64,000 bases of DNA, from contig CAWDTM010000003.1 in the NCBI GenBank assembly GCA_963805305.1, forward strand, positions 62,001 through 126,000, in the 5' to 3' direction. Position numbers and translations under genes: made by a program. Source of the stretch: CAVXEH01 sp963805305 (GTDB lineage: Bacteria; Chloroflexota; Limnocylindria; QHBO01). This document shows positions 31,803-39,881 of this stretch, one piece after another. The notes beneath the pieces were generated by a model. The model worked only from the letters and a program-made list of their open reading frames with translations, made no database searches and was not told the DNA's origin. Within the stretch, counting starts at the first letter, position 1; each line of letters begins with the position of its first letter.

Positions 31803-33251
31803 TCACATGGAGGCGCGCTCCGCCTCCTCGCCGCGTGCTCCGGCGAGCTGTCCCGCGGGCGACGCGGGCACCTCCACGCCCACGGGCGAACGGCCCTCGC
31901 GAGGGTCACCCACCGGGACCCGGCGCGTGCCCAATGCCGCAGCCACGATCACGGCCAGCATCACGCCGTCCGACGTGGCGATCGCTGCTCCGAGCGGCAG
32001 GATGCCCGCATCCGCAAGCCCGATGAGCGCGCCACCCGCGCCGGAGCCGAGCGCGGTCCCGATGGTGAACGCAAGCTGCAGGCCCGCCGATGCCGCCCCC
32101 TCCCGTCCCGGTTCCGCCGTCTCGAGCACGAGCAGGGTCAGCGTCGAGTAGGCCAGCCCCATCCCCAGCCCGGCGACCGCCCAGGCCAGCGCCCCGGTGG
32201 CCACCGGCAGCCCGGGCAGCAGGGCCAGCGCCGATACTCCGATGCCCGTTGCGATCAGCAGGGCGCCACTGCTCACCAGCCCGCGTCGCCAGCCGCGCGG
32301 GGCCAGGCGGGCCTGGATCCATGAACCCGCGGTCCAGGTGACGGCGGCGGCGGACAACGCCAGCCCGCCAGCCTGCAGGGACGCCCCCCGCACCCCGGTG
32401 ATCGCGAGCGGCACGAACGCCTCCGTCCCGAAGAAACCGAACGCCACGAGGCCGATCGTGCCGATCACCGCCGGGGGTCCGGCCCGCATCCGCAGCGAGC
32501 CCTGCGGCAGCAGGGCGCGCAGGGTCACGACGGTCAGGCCCGCGCCCACCAGCGCCATGGGCAGTGCCGCAACCAGGGTGCCCACCGAAAGGCTGCCGAG
32601 CAGGAGCGTGCTTCCGGCGGCCAGGCCTACTGCGCGGATCGCCTGACCGCGCCGCCGGGGCTGCGCGTCGGGGCTGGGACCAAGGCGCGCAATGGGCACC
32701 ACGACCGCGAGGCCGGTGAGAAGCCCCACCGGGATCAGGCCGCCGAAGACCCATCGCCAGTCGAGCGCGGCCACGATCCACGCAGCGAGGGCCGGTCCCA
32801 CCAGGCCGGGGACGACCCAGGCGCTCGAGTTGAGCGCCAGCATCCGCGGCATGGCACGCGGATCGTAGGAGCGCGCAATCACGATGTAGATCACCGAGCC
32901 GATGGCGCCCGCTCCCAGGCCCTGCACCGCGCGTCCCACGATCACCATGGGCATCCCCGGGGCGGCCGCCGCCAGCAGGAGCCCGGCACAGAAGAGCCCG
33001 ATCCCCGCGCTGAAGGCTCGCAGTGGACCATGCCGATCCGCATCGGCCCCGGCGACGGTGATTCCCACGATGTTCGTCAGCCAGAACGCCGCGAAGGCCC
33101 ATCCGTACAGGGACAGCCCGCCCAGGTCGTCGACCGTGGCGGGAAGCACGGTGGGAACCGCCATCCCCTCGAAGGCGACGGCGGTGATGAGGCCCACGAT
33201 GCCGGTGGTGAGGACCCGGCGATCAGGGGACCAGGTGCTTCGGGCGAGCAT
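31803..33251 (-). CDS. MFS multidrug-type transporter
   Basis: 482 residues with 14 hydrophobic segments, as in the DHA2 group. GADADRHGPLRAF is the loop-2 MFS motif, and GRAVQGLGAGAIGSVIYIVI resembles motif C of proton-driven antiporters. A drug or metabolite efflux role is likely. The last ~30 residues are charged and cytoplasmic. TAGCAT lies 6 nt upstream of the ATG. It is separated from the phosphofructokinase gene by 53 nt. Confidence 0.88.
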   Translation of the reverse strand: MLARSTWSPDRRVLTTGIVGLITAVAFEGMAVPTVLPATVDDLGGLSLYGWAFAAFWLTNIVGITVAGADADRHGPLRAFSAGIGLFCAGLLLAAAAPGMPMVIVGRAVQGLGAGAIGSVIYIVIARSYDPRAMPRMLALNSSAWVVPGLVGPALAAWIVAALDWRWVFGGLIPVGLLTGLAVVVPIARLGPSPDAQPRRRGQAIRAVGLAAGSTLLLGSLSVGTLVAALPMALVGAGLTVVTLRALLPQGSLRMRAGPPAVIGTIGLVAFGFFGTEAFVPLAITGVRGASLQAGGLALSAAAVTWTAGSWIQARLAPRGWRRGLVSSGALLIATGIGVSALALLPGLPVATGALAWAVAGLGMGLAYSTLTLLVLETAEPGREGAASAGLQLAFTIGTALGSGAGGALIGLADAGILPLGAAIATSDGVMLAVIVAAALGTRRVPVGDPREGRSPVGVEVPASPAGQLAGARGEEAERASM

Positions 33252-33257
33252 GGGCGG

Positions 33258-33263
33258 ATGCTA
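33258..33263 (-). promoter_or_regulatory. -10 box TAGCAT, leaderless-type
   Basis: TAGCAT on the minus strand ends 6 nt before ATG 33251. Confidence 0.5.
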
Positions 33264-33304
33264 CGCGGTCCGCCGCAGGCGGGCCACGCAACGCCGAGGT
33301 GCCG

Positions 33305-34495
33305 TCAGTCGCCGGGGCGATTGACGAGCGGCGGGCCTAGGAGCAGCGGTGACCCCAGCTTCCCGTCGTACTGTGGTCGCAGGCGGGCCAGATTGTACAT
33401 GGTCCCCACGTCGATCTTCCGGGGGCCGAGCGCCGGATCGGGCAGCGGCGCGTGCGCGTATTTCCCATCCCGGATGGCGGCCATCCGCCCGGAGACGCCA
33501 TCGGCCAGGAGGTCCATGGCGACGTTGGCGAAGGTGGTCGCCACCATCTGGTCCAGGGCGTCGGGGTCGCCGGAGCGCAGGTCGTAGGTCAGGTCGCTGT
33601 TCACCGTCTCGACGCCGGTGCGGCGGCGAAGCTCCAGCGCGAGCGCGTGGCCCACGTCGGTCTTGTGGCGGTGGCCGAACGAATCCGCCTCGCCTTCCTC
33701 GCCCAGGGTCCCCCCGCTCCAGATGGCACCCTCCGACGCGATGACGAAGGCATAACCGGACGGATTCGCCGCGCGGTCCTCCATCATCAGCTGCGCCAGC
33801 TGCTCGAGGTCAAAGCTCGATTCGGGGATCACGCACCGACCGCTCGTGACGTAGGCCGCGTACCACGCGGTGTAGCCGCTGTTCCGCCCGAAGATTCGGA
33901 AGACGCCGATCCGCTCGTGGCTGCCCAGCGTCGTCCGCTGCCGGTTGATGAGCTCGCGCGCACGGGTGACCGCCGAGGAGAAGCCGATGCAGTACTCGGT
34001 GCCCTGGACATCGTTGTCCATGGTCTTGGGGATCGCCATCAGCGGGACCCCCTCCGCCCCGAGCCGATGCCCGTAGCCCAGGGTGTCGTCGCCGCCGATG
34101 GCGACCAGCCGGTGAACGTCGATCCGCTCGAGGTTTTCCAGGACCAGCGGCGTGAGGTCGTACATGCCTTCGCCGGTCTGCATCGACGCCCGGCGGCTCG
34201 CATCGAGATGCTCCGGGAGGCTCTCCTCCTTCATGCGCGCGGGGTTCGTCCGCGACGTGTGGAGGATGGTTCCCCCGGTTCGATCGATCGCGCGGGTGGA
34301 GCGGCGGTCGAGCGGTCGGATGTAGTCCGGGTCCAGGTCGGGCCCGGGCTGCATGTGCGTGAGCCCCTTCCACCCGCGGCGGATCCCGAGCACCTCATAG
34401 CCGAGTTCCGAGGCGCGGTAGACGACGGACTTGATGACGGAGTTGAGGCCGGGGACGTCGCCCCCGCCGGTGAGGATGCCAATGCGTTGGGTCAT
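33305..34495 (-). CDS. 6-phosphofructokinase, PPi-type signature
   Basis: 396 residues of the PfkA superfamily; phosphorylates fructose 6-phosphate in glycolysis. ILTGGGDVPGLN (8-19) binds the phosphoryl donor. GGDDT (134-138) has Asp where ATP enzymes have Gly, and PKTMDND (156-162) has Lys157; this Asp/Lys pair is the mark of pyrophosphate-dependent or mixed-donor group enzymes, where the step is reversible. I start at MTQRIGILTGG. The product is about 70 residues longer than short ATP-PFKs, as usual for the group. Confidence 0.9.
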   Translation of the reverse strand: MTQRIGILTGGGDVPGLNSVIKSVVYRASELGYEVLGIRRGWKGLTHMQPGPDLDPDYIRPLDRRSTRAIDRTGGTILHTSRTNPARMKEESLPEHLDASRRASMQTGEGMYDLTPLVLENLERIDVHRLVAIGGDDTLGYGHRLGAEGVPLMAIPKTMDNDVQGTEYCIGFSSAVTRARELINRQRTTLGSHERIGVFRIFGRNSGYTAWYAAYVTSGRCVIPESSFDLEQLAQLMMEDRAANPSGYAFVIASEGAIWSGGTLGEEGEADSFGHRHKTDVGHALALELRRRTGVETVNSDLTYDLRSGDPDALDQMVATTFANVAMDLLADGVSGRMAAIRDGKYAHAPLPDPALGPRKIDVGTMYNLARLRPQYDGKLGSPLLLGPPLVNRPGD

Positions 34496-34556
34496 TGCCC
34501 CTATCTTGCCGCGCGCCTGCAATGTCCGGGGCTGCCATTCGTCACCCCGGATGTTC

Positions 34557-34562
34557 CAGAAT
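34557..34562 (+). promoter_or_regulatory. -10 box CAGAAT
   Basis: CAGAAT ends 6 nt before ATG 34569. Confidence 0.4.
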
Positions 34563-34568
34563 GGCCCC

Positions 34569-35288
34569 ATGTGCGGCCGCTTCGCCCAGCCCCGATCGTC
34601 CGACGAGCTCGCGCGCCTGTTCCGGGCACGCCCCGTGACGGATCTCGCCGGCGAGCGTTTCAACGTGGCCCCCACCGACGAGGTCGCGGCCGTGGTCGAG
34701 CACCACGGGGATCGGCAGCTCGAGGCCTTCCGCTGGGGCCTCGTCCCGGTCTACGCGGAGAGCCCCAAGCAGGGCGCGCGGCTCATCAACGCCCGGGCGG
34801 AGACGGTGGAGACCTCCCCGGCGTACCGGGCCGCATTCCGTCGCCTGCGCTGCATCATCCCGGCCGATGCCTTCTACGAGTGGCGACGCGATCCCGACGC
34901 GACGGCCGAGCGGCGATCAAGGGGCGGAAGGTCGGAGCCGTTCGCGGTGCGGCGCCTTGATGGCGACCCCATGGCGTTCGCCGGGCTCTGGGCGGTGTGG
35001 CGCGATCCCCTCACCGCGACGCGTCTCTACACCTGCACCATCATCACCACCGCGGCGAACGGGACGTTGGCCACCATCCACCCGCGCATGCCGGTCGTCC
35101 TGGAGCCGGCGGACTGGGAGCGATGGCTCGACGACACGACCCCCGTACCCGACCTTCGTCCGCTGCTGACTCCCGCGGCGGACGGGCTCCTGGAGGCGTA
35201 CGCCGTCTCACCCGCGGTCAACAGCGTGCGCAACAACGGCCCGCATCTGCTCGATCCCATCACGCGCTGGACGGAGCCGGTCCGATGA
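34569..35288 (+). CDS. SRAP/HMCES-family abasic-site shield protein
   Basis: 239 residues of the SOS response-associated peptidase family (YedK/HMCES). After removal of Met1, Cys2 (MCGRF) forms a thiazolidine crosslink with abasic sites in single-stranded DNA. The other active-site parts are FNVAPTDE, the Glu of DAFYEW and the His of ATIHPRMP. INARAETV is the conserved DNA-facing block. The kinase-like gene overlaps its stop by 4 nt (ATGA), suggesting a DNA end-repair partnership. No LexA-like box is recognised upstream. Confidence 0.95.
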   Translation: MCGRFAQPRSSDELARLFRARPVTDLAGERFNVAPTDEVAAVVEHHGDRQLEAFRWGLVPVYAESPKQGARLINARAETVETSPAYRAAFRRLRCIIPADAFYEWRRDPDATAERRSRGGRSEPFAVRRLDGDPMAFAGLWAVWRDPLTATRLYTCTIITTAANGTLATIHPRMPVVLEPADWERWLDDTTPVPDLRPLLTPAADGLLEAYAVSPAVNSVRNNGPHLLDPITRWTEPVR

Positions 35289-35842
35289 CGATGTTCCGGC
35301 TTCCCGGGGACGCCCTCGTCCTGCTGGTGGGCGCGGCGGGAAGCGGCAAGACAACCTTCGCCGGCCGTCACTTCGCTCGCGAGCAGGTCCTGGAGTCCGA
35401 CGACTTCCGGGCGCGCGTCGCCGGCGACCCCGCCGACCAGTCCGTCACGGCCGAGGCGTTCCGGCTCCTTCACGCCGCGCTCGGCGAGCGGCTCGCGGCG
35501 GGCCGTCTCACCGTGGTGGATGCCACGAACACGCAGCCCTGGGCCCGCGGGCAGCTGCTCTCCATGGCCCGCCGCGCCGGCCGACCCACGGTGGCCATCG
35601 TCCTGGACCTTCCACTCGATGTGTGCCTGGAGCGCAATGCCCTGCGAGCGGGCCGGCGGGTGCCGCCGGGCATCGTCCGCCGCCAGCATCGTGAGCTGGT
35701 CGCGGGCATGCCTGCCCTGGCGCGCGAAGGGCACGCGCTGGTCGCGATCCTGCATGACGCCGCCGGGGCCGACGCGGCCCGCTTCTCGCCAGGGACGGAT
35801 CAGAGCTCCGTGGAGGAGCAGAGCGCCACGTCGCGGACGTAG
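35285..35842 (+). CDS. P-loop kinase-like protein (polynucleotide-kinase type)
   Basis: 185 residues. Walker A GAAGSGKTT (16-24) and the LESDDFRARVAGD block resemble the kinase part of Pnkp and other AAA_33 P-loop kinases; the DATNTQPWARGQLL segment and the RRVPPGIVRRQ lid follow. Members phosphorylate 5'-hydroxyl nucleic acid ends, but small-molecule kinases share the fold. Translational coupling to the SRAP gene favours DNA repair. The last 43 nt overlap the converging arrestin-like gene, and the tail is low-complexity. Confidence 0.75.
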   Translation: MTMFRLPGDALVLLVGAAGSGKTTFAGRHFAREQVLESDDFRARVAGDPADQSVTAEAFRLLHAALGERLAAGRLTVVDATNTQPWARGQLLSMARRAGRPTVAIVLDLPLDVCLERNALRAGRRVPPGIVRRQHRELVAGMPALAREGHALVAILHDAAGADAARFSPGTDQSSVEEQSATSRT

Positions 35843-36714
35843 TGCACGTCGCGGGCCCAGGCCTTCGCCAGGATGACATGGAACGTTGCCCGGCCGTTGC
35901 CGTGCGGCAGGTCGACGGTGGGGAGCCATGCGTCGGGCGCATCGGCGGTGAACGCGTGGGTCGCGAGCGGGCCGCCGAAAGCACCGCCATCGGCGTCGAG
36001 GTGTCCTCGCGCCACCACGATCTCCTCCTCCATGCCGCCGGCCACCGTGACCCGCGCGTGGACCCGCAGCTCCAGGCGAACCTCCTGCACGGGCACCGGC
36101 TCGGGAGTCTCGAGGGTCACCCCGCCGCTGAACGGCGCAGCGACGCTCAGCGGGACCGGTTCGAGGCGGATCTGGGCCGGGTGCGCATCGAGGTTGGCAG
36201 GCGCCTCCGCGAACAGCGCGTACTGGCCGGCATCCACGACGCCCGCACGCAGGAGCGCCGTCGGCTGCGCCACGCGCACGGGGAGCCGAAGCTCCGAATC
36301 TCGCGCCATCGGCCGATCGACGGTGACCCGGATCTCCCATCCACAGCGGAGCACCGAGCCCTCGAACGTGGCCGGGCCCAGGTCCGGGACGTGGAAGGTC
36401 CACTCCCACCGGAGGAGCTGGCCCGCGGCCAGCTGCCCCTCTCCCGCCAGGGTCGTCTCGACCCGTCCGACCTCCTCCGTTCCGGTGCGCTCCACCGTGT
36501 GCGTCGTCATGACGCCGTTCGCGCCGGTCGAGCTCTCGGTCTGGCGATAGCGGTAGGTCTCGGTACCAATGAGCGCCGCGCGTACGCCGCGCGTCTTCAT
36601 TCCCTGCTGCGGCGTGAAGGTAATCGTCAGGCGCGCATCACGGCTGGGCAGCAGGACGGGCGGATCCAGGGTCGCCGACCATGAGCCGCCGCTGCGCTCG
36701 GTCGCATCCAGCAT
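35800..36714 (-). CDS. arrestin-like two-domain beta-sandwich protein
   Basis: 304 residues, no signal peptide or membrane helix. Repeating beta-strand patterns in two halves, with PPVLLPSRDARLTITFTP at the start and LEPVPLSVAAPFSGGVTLETP opening the second domain, resemble arrestin and Spo0M/Vps26-type folds. In bacteria such proteins are poorly understood scaffolds. The family assignment is by pattern only. No regulator or partner is adjacent. Its start is the first ATG of the frame; only a distant GAGGGG is upstream. Confidence 0.45.
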   Translation of the reverse strand: MLDATERSGGSWSATLDPPVLLPSRDARLTITFTPQQGMKTRGVRAALIGTETYRYRQTESSTGANGVMTTHTVERTGTEEVGRVETTLAGEGQLAAGQLLRWEWTFHVPDLGPATFEGSVLRCGWEIRVTVDRPMARDSELRLPVRVAQPTALLRAGVVDAGQYALFAEAPANLDAHPAQIRLEPVPLSVAAPFSGGVTLETPEPVPVQEVRLELRVHARVTVAGGMEEEIVVARGHLDADGGAFGGPLATHAFTADAPDAWLPTVDLPHGNGRATFHVILAKAWARDVHYVRDVALCSSTEL

Positions 36715-37095
36715 TCGCGTTCATCCCCTCGTGGCACGCATGGAAATGTCCCGAAGGAACTGCGCGCGATCCAACGATGCGAGATCATCGGACCGCCCCG
36801 GAACGCTTGATGCAATCGCCTGATCCGGTTGCGCTGCCCCTTCGGGACACCCAGAGAATACGAGCCGCGGAGAGCCCCCCGCAAGGGGGTTTATCCCCGA
36901 GTTGGTGGCGCCGCACCGCAGTTGTCAACATCCCATCCACGGACGGGCCATCGCCGGTCTTCGGACAGGCGAGTGCCCCGCCGGGGTGCAGACGGGGCAT
37001 CGGTCGCTGGGCGGGCGACGGCTCCGACAATCCGGCCCCGGTTGACGACACTCCCGATACTCTTCGCGACACAGGAGGGTTCACGGAGGACTCGC
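36715..37095. other. 381-bp gap without a gene
   Basis: No protein frame with acceptable codon pattern and no tRNA is visible. The one notable feature is a small hairpin at 36876-36889 (see separate entry). The segment 37040-37095 must hold the TfoX-like gene's promoter and Shine-Dalgarno. Confidence 0.5.
36875..36893 (+). terminator. GCAA-tetraloop hairpin with short T-run
   Basis: CCCCC (36876-36880), GCAA loop, GGGGG (36885-36889), then TTTA. Compact and terminator-like, but no plus-strand gene ends nearby; it might close a short leader or attenuate the TfoX-like gene. Confidence 0.4.
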
Positions 37096-37485
37096 ATGGC
37101 AGCGTCCAGCGGTGGCGGCTGGGCCAAGTCGCCCCCCGAGCTCGTCGAGCGGTTCGAGGCCGGGACCGCGGGCTTCCTGGAGGAGCCCGGCGTCCGGCGT
37201 CGCCAGATGTTCGGCTATCCCGCGTGCTTCGCGGACGGGCACATGTTCACGTCCCTCTTCCGGGACCGATGGGTGGTCCGCCTCCCCGACGAGGCCCTGG
37301 CAGAGCTGGCCGGCCTGGGCGGCTCGAGCTTCGAGCCGATGCCGGGCCGACCCATGACCGGCTATGCGCTGCTGCCGGCGGACCTCGCCGATCCGTATGC
37401 CGCGCACCCATGGCTGGTCCGCGCCCTGGCCCACGCCCGGACGCTGCCGCCCAAGAAGGGCCGTGCCGTCAAACCGGCCCGCTGA
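37096..37485 (+). CDS. TfoX N-terminal-domain-like protein
   Basis: 129 residues. RRRQMFGYPACFADGHMFTSLFRDRWVVRLP resembles the TfoX N-terminal (YjhX/Sxy) domain, whose hallmark is the MFG-G-F-GHMF segment followed by -R-L-. Stand-alone members are common and of unknown function; a competence role cannot be assumed. GGAGG stands 7-8 nt before the ATG. The C-terminal 17 nt overlap the stop region of the converging metallopeptidase gene. Cys46 is the only cysteine. Confidence 0.75.
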   Translation: MAASSGGGWAKSPPELVERFEAGTAGFLEEPGVRRRQMFGYPACFADGHMFTSLFRDRWVVRLPDEALAELAGLGGSSFEPMPGRPMTGYALLPADLADPYAAHPWLVRALAHARTLPPKKGRAVKPAR

Positions 37486-38359
37486 ACGTGTCGCAGCCGC
37501 TCGCATCGGCGGCGGCGTAGCCGGCGGAGAACCAGTGCTGACGCTCCGCCGACGAACCATGGGTCCATGACTCGGGGTTGACGCTCCCCCCGGTCTCCGC
37601 CTGGATCCGGTCGTCGCCCACGGCGGCGGCGGCGTCGAGGGCATCGGCGATGTTCGCCTGCGTGAGCGGCTCAAGGTAGCCGGTGTCCACGGCATTCGCC
37701 GACCAGACCCCCGCATAGCAGTCGGCCTGCAGCTCCGTTCGCACGGACTGCCCGCTCGCGCCCTGTCCGCCGCTTCCGGCGTCCAGCACGCCCAGCAGGT
37801 CCTGGACATGGTGCCCGTACTCGTGGGCCAGGACGTACGCCTGGGCGAACGGGCCCCCCTGTGCGCCGAACTGCGTGCGCAGGTCGTCGAGGAAACCCAG
37901 GTCGATGTAGATGAAGCGGTCTGCCGGGCAGTAGAAGGGGCCGACGGCCGTCGTCGCGGTGCCGCATCCGGTGTCGAGCGCGTCGGTGAAGAAGCGGGTC
38001 TTCGCCGGCACGTATTGCTGGCCCGCCGCCGCGAACGCATCCGTCCAGTAGGCCTGGATGGAGTTGATGTACCCCACGATCCGGCAGTCGTCGCGCGCGT
38101 TGGCGTCGGCACCGGTCTGGCATTCGGTGTCCAGTGCGCTGCTGGCCACCGCGCCGGACCCGCCGATCGCCTGGTTCAGCAGCCGGTCCAGGGTCTGCGC
38201 GTCGGACGACGACGGCGCGCCACCAGTGATCAGCGCGTAGACGACCAGCAGCAGGACGCCGAGTCCGCCGCCGCCCACGGCGAGTCCCCGACCGCCAACG
38301 CGGCCGCGCAGATCCTCGACCTGCGATGGATCGAGCCGGGCTCCACGTCGAAAGGTCAT
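37469..38359 (-). CDS. YpfJ-family neutral zinc metallopeptidase
   Basis: 296 residues. One transmembrane helix at about 27-46 after the typical lead MTFRRGARLDPSQVEDLRG, then an extracytoplasmic catalytic domain with HEYGHHVQ (HExxH) and the downstream ligand region ELQADCYAGVW. Family-typical blocks are YCPADRFIYIDLGF and ESWTHGSSAERQHWF. Biological substrate is unknown. Its ATG overlaps the stop of the alpha/beta hydrolase gene by 4 nt, so they are co-translated. Confidence 0.93.
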   Translation of the reverse strand: MTFRRGARLDPSQVEDLRGRVGGRGLAVGGGGLGVLLLVVYALITGGAPSSSDAQTLDRLLNQAIGGSGAVASSALDTECQTGADANARDDCRIVGYINSIQAYWTDAFAAAGQQYVPAKTRFFTDALDTGCGTATTAVGPFYCPADRFIYIDLGFLDDLRTQFGAQGGPFAQAYVLAHEYGHHVQDLLGVLDAGSGGQGASGQSVRTELQADCYAGVWSANAVDTGYLEPLTQANIADALDAAAAVGDDRIQAETGGSVNPESWTHGSSAERQHWFSAGYAAADASGCDTFSGPV

Positions 38360-39246
38360 GCTGGGCTCTCCCTCGTGCTGGCGGCGCTCGCGCGATCGCC
38401 GCCGTTATTCTCCTGCACGTTCCGGGCCAGCCCGGATCCGGGGAGCAGGAACGCTGCGATCAGGCGTGCGACCTCGCCGGCGGACTCCAGCTGCACGGTG
38501 TGCCCCGCCCCGGCAATCGTAGCGAGGCGGGCACCTGGTATGCGGTCCGCCAGCGAGGCCTGGACCAACGGCGCGACGATCCGATCCGCGAGCGGGCTGA
38601 CGACCAGCGTCGGCGCCGCGATGCGCAGCACGTCGTCGGGCTCGGTCGCACGCGTCGCGGCGATGAACTCCGGCAGAAATCCGCTCGTGCCGGGCCGCCG
38701 CAGCGGATCGACGTAACCGTGGGCCAGCTCGCGCCCGCTCATGCCGGTTTCTGTCGCATGACGTCCAAGGAAACGGGCGACGACGGGGCGGGCCAGCCAG
38801 GGTGCGACGCCCGCCAGGCGCAGGGTCCACAGGTCCGGCCGACCAAGGAGCAGCCGCCCGCCCGCGTCGACGGCGGCGACGAGCACCAGCCGGTCCACGC
38901 GGTCGGGGTGGTGGATGGCGACCCGCTGGGCCACCGAACCGCCCCAGCTCAGACCCACCACGTGGGCACGCGGCAGCGCGAGCGCATCAAGCAGCCGAAC
39001 CACGCGATGTGCGTACGTCCGCCCGTCCAGCGGCCGCCGTGGCATTCGGGTGCTCGCGCCGAACCCGACGGCATCCGGAGCCAGGGTGCGAAACCGGTCA
39101 GCGAGCCGCTCCTGCACCGGGCGCCAGGCAATGGCGTTGCTGGGGAAGCCGTGGAGAAAGAGCACCGGCGGGCCGTCTCCCACCTCCACGACGTGCATCG
39201 CCTCACCGTCGACGTCGAGGGTTCGCTCGATGGCCGCGCTGCTCAC
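38356..39246 (-). CDS. alpha/beta hydrolase
   Basis: 296 residues of the alpha/beta-hydrolase fold. Oxyanion block LFLHGFPSNAIAW, nucleophile elbow GLSWGG (Ser), acid in SPLADRIV and His in AGAGHTVQ make a complete triad. The substrate is not predictable; haloalkane dehalogenase-like and epoxide hydrolase-like relatives share these motifs. GTG 39246 is favoured by TAGAAT ending 7 nt upstream. It is the first gene of a two-gene unit with the YpfJ-like peptidase and is divergent from the MBL-fold gene. Confidence 0.85.
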   Translation of the reverse strand: MSSAAIERTLDVDGEAMHVVEVGDGPPVLFLHGFPSNAIAWRPVQERLADRFRTLAPDAVGFGASTRMPRRPLDGRTYAHRVVRLLDALALPRAHVVGLSWGGSVAQRVAIHHPDRVDRLVLVAAVDAGGRLLLGRPDLWTLRLAGVAPWLARPVVARFLGRHATETGMSGRELAHGYVDPLRRPGTSGFLPEFIAATRATEPDDVLRIAAPTLVVSPLADRIVAPLVQASLADRIPGARLATIAGAGHTVQLESAGEVARLIAAFLLPGSGLARNVQENNGGDRASAASTRESPA

Positions 39247-39253
39247 GCGGCCG

Positions 39254-39259
39254 ATTCTA
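39254..39259 (-). promoter_or_regulatory. -10 box TAGAAT, leaderless-type
   Basis: TAGAAT on the minus strand ends 7 nt before GTG 39246. Five bases match the consensus TATAAT. Confidence 0.6.
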
Positions 39260-39284
39260 GGGCGCAGCGGCGCGGACCCTCGGC

Positions 39285-39290
39285 TAGGCT
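39285..39290 (+). promoter_or_regulatory. -10 box TAGGCT
   Basis: TAGGCT ends 9 nt before ATG 39300; divergent to the hydrolase promoter 25 bp away. Confidence 0.45.
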
Positions 39291-39299
39291 TCTCGGCGC

Positions 39300-39881
39300 A
39301 TGGCCAGCACCGCATCGCTCCACGTCATTCATACCGGCTACGTACGCGACGACCACGTGTCGGGAACGGTGAGCCTGATCGTGGATGGCGATGCGCGCCT
39401 CGTCGTCGATCCGGGGCTCGTCGCGGACCGCGAGCAGATCCTTGGGCCGCTGCGCGAGCACGGGCTGGAGCCGGCATCGGTCACGCACGTGCTCCTGACG
39501 CACCACCATCCCGACCACACCGTGAACGTCGGCCTCTTCCCGAACGCTGAGGTCGTCGACGGCTGGGCGCGGTATCGGGCCGATCGCTGGCTGGACCACG
39601 ACGGCGACGGCTACCGCCCCAGTCCCCACGTCCGTCTGCTGACCACCCCGGGACACACCGAACTGGACGTCACCTGGCTGGTCGAAACCGATGGCGGCGT
39701 GATCGCCTGCACCCACGCATGGTGGTTTGCCGACCGCACGCCGGTGGTGGATCCGCTGGCCAGCGATCAGGCCCGCCTCGAGGAGAGCCGGCGCCGGATC
39801 CTCGCCGAGGCCACCGTCATCGTTCCCGGACATGGGGCACCGTTCCCCGTCGATCCCCACGCATCCCCGGAGGCGACATGA
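39300..39881 (+). CDS. MBL-fold metallohydrolase (MBLAC1-like)
   Basis: 193 residues. Metal-binding motif HHHPDH (THVLLTHHHPDHTVN), then TTPGHTELD, ACTHAWW and VPGHGAPF provide the two-metal site of the metallo-beta-lactamase superfamily. The short size and order resemble MBLAC1-type and glyoxalase II-like hydrolases; the substrate is unknown. Its TGA overlaps the ATG of the M20 peptidase (ATGA), so the two act from one mRNA. Confidence 0.88.
   Translation: MASTASLHVIHTGYVRDDHVSGTVSLIVDGDARLVVDPGLVADREQILGPLREHGLEPASVTHVLLTHHHPDHTVNVGLFPNAEVVDGWARYRADRWLDHDGDGYRPSPHVRLLTTPGHTELDVTWLVETDGGVIACTHAWWFADRTPVVDPLASDQARLEESRRRILAEATVIVPGHGAPFPVDPHASPEAT

Noticed and set aside
37096..37485. Calling the TfoX-like protein a competence regulator
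   Set aside because: Only the N-terminal-type domain is present, and no competence genes are near.
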